64,000 bases of DNA from Streptomyces odontomachi (GTDB lineage Bacteria > Actinomycetota > Actinomycetes > Streptomycetales > Streptomycetaceae). The stretch lies in the NCBI RefSeq assembly GCF_024435355.1, contig NZ_JAMJWG010000010.1, positions 186,001 through 250,000 on the forward strand, given 5' to 3'. Made by a program: the position numbers and the translations under genes. A model generated the notes under the pieces. The model was not told where the DNA came from. It worked only from the letters and a program-made list of their open reading frames with translations, and did no database searches. Position 1 is the first letter of the stretch. The number at the start of each line of letters is the position of its first letter. This document shows, one piece after another, positions 16,724-27,194 of this stretch.

Positions 16724-17728
16724 CTAGCGGGTGCCGAGGCGGTCGCCGAGCCACCGCAGCTGGCGCTGGGTGTGCACCGCCTCGCCGCCTTCGTGGTGGT
16801 TGAAGGGGTACACGTGGATGGTCCGCGCCGGGGACGCTTCCGTTGCGGCGGCCGTTGCCGCGCCGTACTGGTTGTACGCGGCGAACACCGTGCTGGGCGG
16901 GCACACCGTGTCCCGCAGCCCCGTCCCCGCGTGCACCGGCGCCGTCGCCCGGCGGGCGAACGACACGCCGTCCACGTAGGACAGCGTGTGGCGCACCTCC
17001 TCCTCCGCCTCCCGGTGCACGGCCAGGTAGCGCACGATCTCGCCGTAGGGATCCGCGTCGGTGATCTCCACGGCGCGCTGGATGTGGCAGAGGAAGGGCG
17101 CGGAGACCAGCAGCGCGGCGAGGTCCGGCACCAGACCGGCCACCGCGAGGGCGAGCCCGCCGCCCTGGCTGTTGCCCAGCGCGACCACCCGCGCCGGGTC
17201 GACGCCCGGCAGCTCCCGCACCGCGTCGACGGCCCGCACCGCGTCGGTGATCAGCCGCCGGTAGTAATAGGTGTGCGGCGCGTGGATGCCGCGCACCACC
17301 GCGCCCGGGCCACCGAGCGTGCCGCCGTGCGGATCGGGGGTGTCGCCGCCGCACCCGTACTGGTCGCCCTGGCCCCTGCTGTCCATCAGCAGATGCGCGT
17401 AGCCCGCCGCCGCCCAGGTCAGCCGCTCGTGCGGCATGCCGCGACCGCGCCCGTACCCCAGGTACTCGACGACCGCGGGCAGTGGCTCCGGCACACCGCG
17501 GGGCCGGGTGAACCACCCGCGGACCGGATCGCCGCCGAAGCCGGCGAACGTCACGTCCCAGGACTCCAGCATGCGCAGCCCGGTGTCCACCGGACGGACG
17601 TCGACGAGCACCGGATACGTTCCGGCCTCCTTCACCGTGGTGTGCCAGAACGTGTCGAAGTCGGCCGGTTCGCGCACCTCGGGGGCGTAACGTTCCAGCT
17701 GGTCGAGGGGGAGGTCGAAGAGCGGCAC
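16724..17728 (-). CDS. Acetylxylan esterase / cephalosporin deacetylase (CE7)
   Basis: A 334-residue intracellular CE7 esterase that removes acetyl groups from acetylated xylo-oligosaccharides. The CE7 signatures are RGQGD (118-122), the nucleophile S187 in GNSQGG, the aspartate in GLRDTVCPPS and the histidine in NHHEGG. No signal peptide is seen, consistent with deacetylation after uptake. It lies 46 bp downstream of the LacI gene on the same strand. The context of xylosidase and glucuronidase genes supports the xylan role over cephalosporin deacetylation. Confidence 0.92.
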   Translation of the reverse strand: MPLFDLPLDQLERYAPEVREPADFDTFWHTTVKEAGTYPVLVDVRPVDTGLRMLESWDVTFAGFGGDPVRGWFTRPRGVPEPLPAVVEYLGYGRGRGMPHERLTWAAAGYAHLLMDSRGQGDQYGCGGDTPDPHGGTLGGPGAVVRGIHAPHTYYYRRLITDAVRAVDAVRELPGVDPARVVALGNSQGGGLALAVAGLVPDLAALLVSAPFLCHIQRAVEITDADPYGEIVRYLAVHREAEEEVRHTLSYVDGVSFARRATAPVHAGTGLRDTVCPPSTVFAAYNQYGAATAAATEASPARTIHVYPFNHHEGGEAVHTQRQLRWLGDRLGTR

Positions 17729-17774
17729 GTGCGGTGGCCTTTCGTGGACGTGCGGGGGCGGGAAGAAGGCGGGG

Positions 17775-18812
<1,038 letters not shown>

Positions 18813-18828
18813 GGAAGCCCTTACGCTA

Positions 18829-18850
18829 GTTGACGAAAATTTTCGGTAAC
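18829..18850. promoter_or_regulatory. Candidate LacI operator 1 (autoregulation)
   Basis: GTTGACGAAAATTTTCGGTAAC is a 22-bp palindrome with 9 of 11 matching pairs and a perfect 12-bp core CGAAAATTTTCG at 18834-18845. It lies 17 bp upstream of the TTG start of the LacI gene, which suits autorepression. Confidence 0.6.
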
Positions 18851-18946
18851 CCACCCCCCGGATCGAGGCACACTGTAAGCCAGGTTGGCGGCAATCCAAC
18901 ATGGCAGTTGACCTCGGGGGGCGAAGAAATTGCAGGGTCCGGCCTC

Positions 18947-18976
18947 TTGACACCCCTTCCGCTGGCTTTCTAGGCT
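18947..18976 (+). promoter_or_regulatory. Sigma-70-type promoter of the ABC / glycosidase operon
   Basis: A consensus TTGACA (18947-18952), 18-bp spacer and TAGGCT (18971-18976). It is about 150 bp before the first permease start, leaving a long leader that contains operator 2. Confidence 0.6.
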
Positions 18977-18990
18977 CCCGGCACGTTAAT

Positions 18991-19012
18991 CGGAACTTTC
19001 GAAACATTTCAG
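18991..19012. promoter_or_regulatory. Candidate LacI operator 2
   Basis: The segment contains the perfect octamer palindrome TTTCGAAA at 18998-19005 within CTTTCGAAACATTTC, with the CG centre typical of LacI-family operators. It lies 15 bp past the -10 box, where binding would block transcription. Confidence 0.5.
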
Positions 19013-19128
19013 CCTGCCAGTCCTACGGCGCTTTCTGGAAGGTCTTCGATGCCACCCCAGGGAAAGCGTCGGCGTTCGCGTGTTTCTCCTGCTCCGGACG
19101 CCCCATACCCCATGAGAGGCCTTCGAGG

Positions 19129-20124
19129 TTGAGCACGATCAAGACGGCGAAACCGTCATCTGACGCGCCTCCGGGGCGGCCGGCGACCCCCGACGCGGCG
19201 CGTGCCCCGGTGCGCGGACGGCGCCGTACGTGGCGTCAGTCGCTGCGCCGCGACTGGCAGCTGTACTCGCTGGCGGTGCTCCCGCTCGCCTTCTTCGTGG
19301 TCTTCCGGTACCTGCCGATGGCCGGAAACATTATCGCCTTCAGACGGTTCCAGCCCGGCGGCAGCATGTTCGGCGAGCAGTGGGTCGGCATGCGGTACGT
19401 GAACATGTTCCTGAACGACCCCTCGTTCTGGACCGTGTTCACCAACACCCTGGTCCTCGGCGCGCTGACCCTGGTCGTCTGCTTCCCGCTGCCGGTCGTC
19501 CTCGCGCTGCTGCTCAACGAGGTCCGCACCCGCTTCCTCAAGCGCTGGGTGCAGTCGATCTCCTACCTGCCGCACTTCCTGTCCACGGTGATCGTGGTCG
19601 GCGTCGTGATGCAGTTCCTGTCCGCCGACGGTCCCGTGAACCAGGCCCTGGACGGATTCGGGCACGCGCCCATCCTCTTCATCCAGCAGCCCGGCTGGTT
19701 CCGCTCGATCTACGTCTCGTCCGAGGTGTGGCAGACGGTGGGCTGGGGGACGATCCTCTACCTCGCCGCGCTCACCTCCATCGACGACAACCTCTACGAG
19801 GCGGCCCGCATCGACGGCGCCAACCGCTGGAAGCAGACCTGGCACGTGACGCTGCCCGGCATCCGGCCGACCATGGTGACCCTGCTGATCCTCAACGTCG
19901 GCACGTTCATGGCCGTCGGGTTCGAGAAGATCATCCTGCTGTACAACCCCCTGACCTATCCGACGGCGGATGTGCTCTCGACCTATCTGTTCCGTCTGGG
20001 CGTGTACTCCAACAGCTACAGCTACGCCGCGGCCATCGGACTCTTCGAGGCCCTGATCGGCCTGGTGCTGATCTCGACGGCAAACTTCATCTCACGCCGC
20101 GTAACGGAGACGAGCCTGTGGTGA
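19129..20124 (+). CDS. ABC sugar permease (LplB/UgpA type)
   Basis: A 331-residue inner-membrane permease with six predicted helices. The EAA loop that contacts the ATPase reads EAARIDGANRWKQTWHVTLPGI. The start is TTG 19129 with GAGAGG nine bases upstream; there is no ATG between the promoter and the conserved region. It works with the next two genes to import xylan oligosaccharides. No ATPase gene is present, so a shared multiple-sugar ATPase (MsiK type) encoded elsewhere is presumably used. Confidence 0.92.
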   Translation: MSTIKTAKPSSDAPPGRPATPDAARAPVRGRRRTWRQSLRRDWQLYSLAVLPLAFFVVFRYLPMAGNIIAFRRFQPGGSMFGEQWVGMRYVNMFLNDPSFWTVFTNTLVLGALTLVVCFPLPVVLALLLNEVRTRFLKRWVQSISYLPHFLSTVIVVGVVMQFLSADGPVNQALDGFGHAPILFIQQPGWFRSIYVSSEVWQTVGWGTILYLAALTSIDDNLYEAARIDGANRWKQTWHVTLPGIRPTMVTLLILNVGTFMAVGFEKIILLYNPLTYPTADVLSTYLFRLGVYSNSYSYAAAIGLFEALIGLVLISTANFISRRVTETSLW

Positions 20125-21041
20125 CCCTGGACGAAACCAGCGCCGTGCGCGAGGTGCACAAGAGCTCGCTCCAGCGGCCCAGCCGTGGCTACCGGGTCTT
20201 CCAGGTGTTCAACGCGATCGCCCTGACCGGGGTGGTCGTGGCGACGCTGTACCCGATCGTCAACATCGTCGCCCGCTCCTTCAGCACGGACCACTACATC
20301 CGGGCCGGGCAGGTGCACCTGCTGCCCCGTGGGTTCACCCTCACGACCTACAAGGCCCTGATGCACGACTCGATGTTCTGGACGAACTACCGCAACACGA
20401 TCGTCTACACCGTCGTCGGAACGGTCATCGCGCTCTTCCTCACGACCTGCTACGCGTACGTCCTGTCCAAGAAGGACCTGCGCGGCCGCAAGTTCCTGAT
20501 CGGCGTCGCCGTGTTCACCATGTTCTTCTCCGGCGGCCTGATCCCGAACTACATCCTGATCAACAGCCTCGGCATGAAGAACACCATCTGGGCCATCGTG
20601 CTGCCCAATGCGATCAGTGTCTTCAACCTGCTGGTGATGAAGGCGTTCTTCGAGAGCCTGCCGTCCGATCTGGAGGAGGCCGCCTCGATCGACGGCCTGA
20701 GCACCTACGGCATCCTGCTGCGGATCGTGCTGCCGCTGTCCAAGGCCGTGATGGCCACGATGGTGCTCTTCTACGCGGTCTCCTTCTGGAACTCCTGGTT
20801 CAGCGCGTTCCTGTACCTGAACCGCTCTGAACTCTTCCCGGTCACGGTCTACCTGCGCAACCTGATCTTCGGGGCGACCTCGGGAACCTCGGTCGGTTTC
20901 GACAGGGCCGACTCGGTGACCGCCGCCGCCAGCCTCCAGTCGGTGGCGATCGTCCTCATCACCCTGCCGATCCTGGCGGTCTACCCCTTCGTCCAGCGGT
21001 ACTTCGTCTCCGGGGTCATGCTCGGCGCCGTCAAGGGCTGA
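20121..21041 (+). CDS. ABC sugar permease (YtcP/UgpE type)
   Basis: A 306-residue second permease of the importer, with its EAA motif in EEAASIDGLSTYGILLRIVLPL. Two tandem GTG codons (20118, 20121) can start it; the second overlaps the preceding stop as GTGA. GGAG lies about ten bases upstream. It forms the heterodimeric channel with the preceding protein. Confidence 0.92.
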   Translation: MTLDETSAVREVHKSSLQRPSRGYRVFQVFNAIALTGVVVATLYPIVNIVARSFSTDHYIRAGQVHLLPRGFTLTTYKALMHDSMFWTNYRNTIVYTVVGTVIALFLTTCYAYVLSKKDLRGRKFLIGVAVFTMFFSGGLIPNYILINSLGMKNTIWAIVLPNAISVFNLLVMKAFFESLPSDLEEAASIDGLSTYGILLRIVLPLSKAVMATMVLFYAVSFWNSWFSAFLYLNRSELFPVTVYLRNLIFGATSGTSVGFDRADSVTAAASLQSVAIVLITLPILAVYPFVQRYFVSGVMLGAVKG

Positions 21042-21100
21042 TCCCTCCCGGCATCCACACCCTTTCGAATTCCCGTGTCAGTCGGGAAAAGGAGCTTTCC

Positions 21101-22738
21101 ATGAACAACGTGTCCCGGCGTTCGGTGCTGTTCGCCGTCGGCGCCTCCGCCCTCGGCCTCGCCGGTTGCAGCAGCAGCAGCGACGCGAAGGAGCCGTCGG
21201 ACCTGTCGAAGAACAAAGCCGACTCGATGAAGACGTTCAACGTCGGCGACCAGTTCAAGGCGACCTCCCCCATCACCTTCAGCACCCTCTACAACAACAA
21301 CCCCAGCTACCCGACCAAGAAGAACTGGTTGCTGTGGGACGAGCTGAAGAAGCGCACCAACGTCACCCTCGACACGACCGTGGTTCCGCTCAGCGACTAC
21401 GAGCAGAAGCGGAGCGTGATCATCGGCTCCGGTGACGCGCCGTTCATCATCCCCAAGACCTACTTCGGCGGAGAGATCCCCTTCATCGCCTCGGGCGCCA
21501 TCATCCCCGTGAGCGACTACACGCACCTGATGCCGAACTTCACGGACAAGGTGAAGAGATGGAAGCTCGACGGCGACCTGGACCAGATCCGGCAGACCGA
21601 CGGCAAGTTCTACGTGGTGCCCGGTCTGCACGAGGAGATCTGGCCCGACTACTCCCTGGCGATCCGTACCGACGTCCTCGACGACCTCAAGCTCGACATC
21701 CCCAAGACCACGGACGACCTGTACGACGTCCTCAAGGCCATGAAGCAGGCCCACCCGGACCTGTACCCCATGACCGACCGCTGGAACGTGCCCACACCAG
21801 GGGGTGCCCTGCTGAAGACCCTGGGCACGGCCTTCGGGACGCACGGCGGCTGGGACTATCTGAACCCGTTCTGGGACTCCAAGGCCGGCAAGTTCGTCCT
21901 CACCGGCGCCATGGACGAGTACCGGTCCATGCTGACGTTCGCGAACAAGCTGGTGAAGGAGAAGCTGCTCGACCCGGAGAGCTTCACCCAGACCGACGAC
22001 CAGGCCGTCGAGAAGTTCACCTCTGGCAAGTCCTTCATGATCAGCGCCAACGCCCAGGAGCTGGTCAACACCTACCGCAAGGCACTGGCCAAGACGGTGC
22101 CCGGCGCCAAGATCCTCAAGATTGCCAACCCGATCGGGCCCGCGGGTCCGGTGAAGGAGGGCAGCCGTCTCGAGAACGGCATGATGATCACGAAGAAGGC
22201 CCGGGACAGCAAGGACTTCGTGGCCCTGCTCCAGTTCATCGACTGGCTGGTCTACTCCGACGAGGGCGAGGAGTTCACCAAGTGGGGCGTCGAGGGGGTG
22301 ACCTACACCAAGGACTCCGCCGGGAACTACAAGCTCACCAAGGACGTCAACATCGTCGGCCTCAACCCGAGCGGCACGAAGGACCTCCAGCGCGACTTCG
22401 GCTTCAACAACGGCAACTTCTCCTACGGCGGCAGCACCAAGCTGCTGGAGTCGATGTTCCCCGAGGAGGAGAAGGAGTTCCAGAAGACGATGAGGGAGCG
22501 GAAGGCACTGCCGGTGCAGCCGCCCTACCCGCTCACCTCCGACGAGCGCGAGCAGGCGGACCTGTGGGATGCGCCGCTGAAGGACTACGTCTTCCAGGAG
22601 ACCCTCAAGTTCGTCCTCGGCAAGCGTCCGCTGAGCGAGTGGGACAAGTACCTGGGCGAGCTCAAGGCCAAGAACAGCGAGTCCTACATCGATCTCGTCA
22701 ACAAGGCCCACGACCGGTTCCAGAAGAAGAACGGCTGA
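21101..22738 (+). CDS. Extracellular sugar-binding lipoprotein
   Basis: A 545-residue solute-binding protein, larger than most ABC sugar receptors (~430) and typical of the LplA-like group that pairs with LplB/YtcP permeases. The N-terminus SRRSVLFAVGASALGLAGC carries a twin-arginine-like motif and a lipobox with lipidated C23, so it is anchored on the outer face of the membrane. It captures oligosaccharides released by extracellular xylanases. ATG 21101 has AAAGGAG upstream; it lies 59 bp after the permease gene. Confidence 0.9.
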   Translation: MNNVSRRSVLFAVGASALGLAGCSSSSDAKEPSDLSKNKADSMKTFNVGDQFKATSPITFSTLYNNNPSYPTKKNWLLWDELKKRTNVTLDTTVVPLSDYEQKRSVIIGSGDAPFIIPKTYFGGEIPFIASGAIIPVSDYTHLMPNFTDKVKRWKLDGDLDQIRQTDGKFYVVPGLHEEIWPDYSLAIRTDVLDDLKLDIPKTTDDLYDVLKAMKQAHPDLYPMTDRWNVPTPGGALLKTLGTAFGTHGGWDYLNPFWDSKAGKFVLTGAMDEYRSMLTFANKLVKEKLLDPESFTQTDDQAVEKFTSGKSFMISANAQELVNTYRKALAKTVPGAKILKIANPIGPAGPVKEGSRLENGMMITKKARDSKDFVALLQFIDWLVYSDEGEEFTKWGVEGVTYTKDSAGNYKLTKDVNIVGLNPSGTKDLQRDFGFNNGNFSYGGSTKLLESMFPEEEKEFQKTMRERKALPVQPPYPLTSDEREQADLWDAPLKDYVFQETLKFVLGKRPLSEWDKYLGELKAKNSESYIDLVNKAHDRFQKKNG

Positions 22739-22799
22739 CCGGCCGAGTCCTTGAGGACCGGCTCGTCCGACGCAACGCACCCGCACCCGAAGGATGACC

Positions 22800-24365
22800 A
22801 TGCAGATCTCCGTCCCCGACCAGCCCTCAGGACGGCTACCGGATGCGTGGCGCCGCTGCGTCGGCACGGGCCGGTTCGATCTCGCGCTGCGGCGTGACTA
22901 CCAGGAGTCGCTGGCGCTCGTCCAGCGCGAGATCGGCTTCACGCACATCCGCGGCCACGGCCTGCTGAGCGACCAGATGGCCGTGTACCGGCCGTACGAG
23001 TACCAGGGCGTACGGCACGTACGGCACTCGTTCACGTACGTGGACCAGGTGATCGACGCCTACCTCGAACTCGGCATCAAGCCGTTCCTGGAGCTCGGCT
23101 TCATGCCGTCCGAGCTGGCCTCCGGCGACCAGACGGTCTTCTGGTGGCAGGGCAACGTCACCCCGCCGCGCGACCACAAGGAGTGGGCGGCCCTGGTGAA
23201 GGCCACCCTGGCGCACCTCGTCGACCGCTACGGGCTCGACGAGGTGCGCACCTGGCCCGTCGAGGTGTGGAACGAGCCCAACCTGGAGCCGTTCTGGGCG
23301 GGCGCCGACCAGGACGCCTACCACCGGCTGTACGAGGTGACCGCGCACGCCGTCAAGGACGTCGACGCATCGCTCCAGGTCGGCGGCCCGAGCCTGGCGC
23401 CCGGGTACGAGGAGCGGTGGCTGACCGGGTTCGCCGACTTCGTGGCGGCCCGCTCGGTGCCGGTCGACTTCGTCAGCCGGCACGCCTACACCAGCGGTCC
23501 CGCGCAGCAGGTCCCGTTCGGCACCCACCAGACGCTGGCGCCGGCCGCCGGGCTGCTGGAGCAGTTCGCCGCGCCCCGGCAGCAGCTGAAGGGCACGGAC
23601 CTCGCCGCCCTGCCGGTGCACATCACCGAGTTCAACTCCTCGTACCGGCCCGACAACCCGCTGCACGACACGGCCCTGAACGCCGCCTACCTCGCACCGG
23701 TCCTGGCCGCCGGCGGGGACCTCGTGGACTCCTTCTCGTACTGGACCTTCAGCGACGTGTTCGAGGAGGTCGGGGTGCCGACCGCCCTGTTCCACGGCGG
23801 GTTCGGCCTGCTCACGCACCGGCAGGTCAAGAAGCCCACCTACCACCTGTACGCCTTCATGGCCCGGATGGGCGAGCTGGTCCTGGCCCGCGGCGACGAC
23901 CACCTCGTCACCCGTGACGCGGACGGCCGGGTCACCGTGCTGGCCTGGGCGCCGGTGGACGTCACCGGTGAGGGCCCCACCGACAAACACTGCGCGCACA
24001 CCGTCCGGCTGTCCATCCCGGTGGGCGGGCCCGAGAACGCCTCGGTGTACGTGCAGCGTTCGTCGGTGGGCGAGGAGGCCGGCAACGCCTGGACGGCCTG
24101 GTGCGAGATGGGCCGGCCGCGCTCGCCGCTGCCCCGGCAGCTGGACGCGCTGCGGGAGGCCGCGGAACCGGCCCGCAGCCACCACAGCCTGCCGGTCGTC
24201 GCCGGGCGCGCCGAGGTCGACCTCACCCTCTCCCGGCACGAGGTGACGCTGCTCGAACTCACCCCCGTCCGCGACGAGACGCCCGAGTGGTGGGACGAGC
24301 GCCGGCTGCTCGGCGCAGAGCCCGCGGAGCCCACGGACATACCCGACGCCGGGGTCCCGGCGTGA
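22800..24365 (+). CDS. GH39 beta-xylosidase
   Basis: A 521-residue retaining glycosidase of family 39 that trims xylose from xylo-oligosaccharides inside the cell. The acid/base is E159 (EVWNEPNL) and the nucleophile E277 (HITEFNSSY), followed by a C-terminal beta-sandwich. No signal peptide. The ATG at 22800 is preferred over 22794 because GAAGG is correctly spaced only for it. The last ~30 residues are a Pro/Glu tail. Confidence 0.92.
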   Translation: MQISVPDQPSGRLPDAWRRCVGTGRFDLALRRDYQESLALVQREIGFTHIRGHGLLSDQMAVYRPYEYQGVRHVRHSFTYVDQVIDAYLELGIKPFLELGFMPSELASGDQTVFWWQGNVTPPRDHKEWAALVKATLAHLVDRYGLDEVRTWPVEVWNEPNLEPFWAGADQDAYHRLYEVTAHAVKDVDASLQVGGPSLAPGYEERWLTGFADFVAARSVPVDFVSRHAYTSGPAQQVPFGTHQTLAPAAGLLEQFAAPRQQLKGTDLAALPVHITEFNSSYRPDNPLHDTALNAAYLAPVLAAGGDLVDSFSYWTFSDVFEEVGVPTALFHGGFGLLTHRQVKKPTYHLYAFMARMGELVLARGDDHLVTRDADGRVTVLAWAPVDVTGEGPTDKHCAHTVRLSIPVGGPENASVYVQRSSVGEEAGNAWTAWCEMGRPRSPLPRQLDALREAAEPARSHHSLPVVAGRAEVDLTLSRHEVTLLELTPVRDETPEWWDERRLLGAEPAEPTDIPDAGVPA

Positions 24366-25051
24366 GCGCCGCGGCCGGGGCCCGCCGGGAGTTCGGCGAC
24401 GGACCGCTGGCGCGTGCCGCCGCCGCGATCTACACGCTGCTCGTCACCGAGCTGCTGTTCCTGCTCGCCTCCGCACCCACCCTGGCCCTGGTGGTGCTGC
24501 TGGACCGCGACGCCAGCAACATCCCGCTGGCCGCCGTCTGCGCGCTGCCGGTGGGCCCCGCCTGGTCCGCGGCCCTGTACGCCTGGCAGCGCCGGGGCCG
24601 CAGCCTGACCGAGCTGCGCCCGGTGCCGGCCTTCTGGCGCGGCTACCGGGCCAACGCCGTGGACGCGCTGAAGATCTGGGCGCCCTGGCTCGCCGGGGTG
24701 GCCGTGGTCGGGACCGTCCTCACCCACCTGGGCACGGCGGGCATCCCCGGCTGGTGGGCCGTACTGCTGGGCCTGGTGGCCCTGCTGTCCGCCCTCTGGA
24801 TGACCAATGCGCTGGTGATCGCGTCCCTGTTCAGCTTCAGAACCTCCGACACCGCCCGTCTTGCCGCGTACTTCCTGGTGCGCTGCGGCCGGGGCACCGT
24901 GGGCCACGTGTGCGTGCTGCTCGCGGCCGCCGCACTCACCGTGGCCCTGTCCGAGGCGGTCCCGCTGCTCCTGGCGCCGGTGCTCGCCGCCGGCGTCCTG
25001 CTCAACTGCCGTCCGATGATCAACGAGATCCAGGAGAAGTTCGTCGCATGA
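24362..25051 (+). CDS. YesL/DUF624-family membrane protein
   Basis: A 229-residue protein with about five hydrophobic segments. The family regularly accompanies LplB/YtcP-type ABC importers and polysaccharide-degrading enzymes; its role is unproven, perhaps transporter assembly or regulation. GTG 24362 overlaps the GH39 stop by four bases, and its own stop overlaps the GH42 ATG, so translation of the three genes is coupled. Confidence 0.85.
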   Translation: MSAAAGARREFGDGPLARAAAAIYTLLVTELLFLLASAPTLALVVLLDRDASNIPLAAVCALPVGPAWSAALYAWQRRGRSLTELRPVPAFWRGYRANAVDALKIWAPWLAGVAVVGTVLTHLGTAGIPGWWAVLLGLVALLSALWMTNALVIASLFSFRTSDTARLAAYFLVRCGRGTVGHVCVLLAAAALTVALSEAVPLLLAPVLAAGVLLNCRPMINEIQEKFVA

Positions 25052-27081
25052 GCCTGCCCGCCACACCCAAGACGCCGTTCGGCGGGGACTACAACCCCGA
25101 GCAGTGGCCGAAGGAGGTGTGGGAGGAGGACTACCGGCTCTTCGACGCCGCGCACATCGACACCGTCACCGTCGGCGTGTTCACCTGGGCCCAGCTCCAG
25201 CCCTCGCTGGACGTCTACGACTTCAGCGTGCTGGACCGGATCGTCGAGCAGGCCGCAGCGCAGGGCCGCCGGGTCTGCCTGGCCACCGGCACCGGCGCCC
25301 ATCCGGCCTGGCTGGCGCGCGCCCACCCCGAGGTGACCCGCACCGACTTCGAGGGGCGCAAGCACCGCTACGGGCAGCGGCACAACTCCTGTCCCAGCTC
25401 GCCGGTCTTCCGCAGGCTCTCCGTCGCGCTGGCGGGCCGGATCGCCCAGCGGTACGCGCGCCATCCGGCGGTCATCGCCTGGCACGTCGGCAACGAGTAC
25501 GGCGGCGCCTGCTACTGCGAGCTGTGCGCGGAGGGCTTCCGCTCCTGGCTGCGTGCGAAATACCAGACGCTGGACGGGCTGAACACCGCCTGGAACACCG
25601 TCTTCTGGTCGCACACCTTCTCGTCCTGGTCGGAGATCGAGCCGCCGTCCGCCCTCACCGAGCACTGGCGCGGCCCCGACCACACCGCGTTCCAGGGCAT
25701 CACCCTGGACTACCTGCGGTTCATGTCGGACGCGATGCTGGCCAACTTCCGCGACGAGAAGGCGGCGATCCGCCGCTACAGCCGCGACACGCCGGTCACC
25801 ACCAACTTCATGGGCATGTACCGGCCCATCGACTACCACCGCTGGGCCGAGCACCTCGACTTCGCCTCCTGGGACAACTATCCGCCCGAGGACGCCCATC
25901 CGGCCTGGATGGCGCTCGCCCATGACGTGATGCGCGGCATCAAGGGCGGGCAGCCGTTCTGGCTGATGGAGCAGACCCCCAGCGTGACCGCGTGCCGGGA
26001 CGTGAACCCGCTGAAGCGGCCCGGGGTGATGGCGCTGTGGAGCTGGCAGGCCGTCGCGCACGGCGCCGACGCGGTGCTCTTCTTCCAGATGCGGGCCTCG
26101 CGCGGCGCCAGCGAGAAGTACCACGGCGCGGTCATCGGGCACGCGGGCCGGTCCGACACCCGGGTGTTCCGCGAGGTCGCGGCGCTCGGGGAACAGCTCG
26201 AGCAGCTGGGCGACGCGGCGCTGGGCGCGCGCACCCCGGCCCGGGTCGCGGTGCTCTTCGACTGGGACAGCTGGTGGGCGCTGGAGCTGTCCGACGGTCC
26301 CTCCCGGCTGGTCCGCTACCAGCAGGTCGTACTGGCCTACTACCGCGCGCTGTGGGAGGCGGGCGTCGACGTGGACGTGGTGCCGGTCACCGCGGACCTG
26401 TCCGGCTACGACGTGGTCGTGGCGCCGGCGCTGCACATGGTCAAGGGCGACCTGGCCGAGCGCCTGGAGGCGGTGGCGCAGCGCGGCGGCAGCGTGCTGG
26501 CGAGCTATCTGTCCGGGCGGGTCGACGAGGACGACAACGCGTTCCTCATGGACGTGCCGGGACCGCTGGGCCCGCTGATGGGGATCCGGATCGACGAGTG
26601 GGACGCACGCGCCGCCGACGTCGTCAACCCGGTGCGCCTGGGCACCGGGGAGCAGCAGCAGGTGGCCTCCGGGCGGCTGGTCTTCGAACTGGTCATCCCG
26701 CAGGGCGCGGAGCCGGTCGGCACCTACCAGGCCGACTTCTACGCCGGGACGCCCGCCGTCACCCGGAACGCGTTCGGCGCGGGGCACGGCTGGTACGTCG
26801 CCACCGACCTCGATCAGGTCGGCGTCGACTGGGTGGTGCGCCGGGTGCTGGCCGAGGCGGGCGTGGCCGGTCGGCACGCCGACGCTCCGCTGCTGGAGAC
26901 GGCGGTACGGGTCGCACCCGACGGGACACGGCTGCTCTTCCTGCTCAACCACGGCGTGGAGCGCATCGAGGTGGTGGCCGAGAGCGCCGGTACCGATCTG
27001 CTCGGCGGCGGGCGGGTCGAGCGCGGGCAGCGGGTCGGTCTCGAGCCGTACGGGGTGAGGGTGCTGCGCACGGACGGTTGA
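25048..27081 (+). CDS. GH42 beta-galactosidase-type glycosidase
   Basis: A 677-residue family 42 enzyme: TIM barrel, trimerisation domain and C-terminal beta domain. The acid/base is E150 (HVGNEYGG), the nucleophile E308 (WLMEQTPS), and C115, C155, C157 and C160 form the structural zinc site. No signal peptide. In a xylan locus it may remove beta-galactosyl or alpha-L-arabinopyranosyl decorations, which are stereochemically equivalent; this is inference. ATG 25048 overlaps the previous gene by four bases. Confidence 0.92.
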   Translation: MSLPATPKTPFGGDYNPEQWPKEVWEEDYRLFDAAHIDTVTVGVFTWAQLQPSLDVYDFSVLDRIVEQAAAQGRRVCLATGTGAHPAWLARAHPEVTRTDFEGRKHRYGQRHNSCPSSPVFRRLSVALAGRIAQRYARHPAVIAWHVGNEYGGACYCELCAEGFRSWLRAKYQTLDGLNTAWNTVFWSHTFSSWSEIEPPSALTEHWRGPDHTAFQGITLDYLRFMSDAMLANFRDEKAAIRRYSRDTPVTTNFMGMYRPIDYHRWAEHLDFASWDNYPPEDAHPAWMALAHDVMRGIKGGQPFWLMEQTPSVTACRDVNPLKRPGVMALWSWQAVAHGADAVLFFQMRASRGASEKYHGAVIGHAGRSDTRVFREVAALGEQLEQLGDAALGARTPARVAVLFDWDSWWALELSDGPSRLVRYQQVVLAYYRALWEAGVDVDVVPVTADLSGYDVVVAPALHMVKGDLAERLEAVAQRGGSVLASYLSGRVDEDDNAFLMDVPGPLGPLMGIRIDEWDARAADVVNPVRLGTGEQQQVASGRLVFELVIPQGAEPVGTYQADFYAGTPAVTRNAFGAGHGWYVATDLDQVGVDWVVRRVLAEAGVAGRHADAPLLETAVRVAPDGTRLLFLLNHGVERIEVVAESAGTDLLGGGRVERGQRVGLEPYGVRVLRTDG

Positions 27082-27084
27082 CGG

Positions 27085-27108
27085 GGCTTACGGGCTTACG
27101 GGCTTACG
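27085..27108. repeat. 8-bp tandem repeat after the GH42 gene
   Basis: Three perfect copies of GGCTTACG start four bases after the GH42 stop. The flanking GTTGACGGGGCTT recurs at 27139-27151, so the 113-bp spacer between the two convergent genes is mostly direct repeat. No hairpin terminator is evident in it. Confidence 0.75.
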
Positions 27109-27194
27109 GGGCTGAGCGGGCTGGCGGGACTAACAGGGGTTGACGGGGCTTGGGGCGGCGGCCGGCGCCGTCACGTGGCCCTCAGCCATCCCCC

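Noticed and set aside
20981..22867. 628-codon minus-strand frame over the binding-protein gene
   Set aside because: Leu/Val/Gly-rich shadow; the plus strand has a lipobox signal peptide and correct operon spacing.
24643..26952. 769-codon minus-strand frame over GH42
   Set aside because: Shadow of a gene with complete catalytic and zinc-site residues.
27085..27108. Repeats after GH42 considered as a CRISPR array
   Set aside because: Units of 8 bp directly abutting, no spacers and no cas genes.
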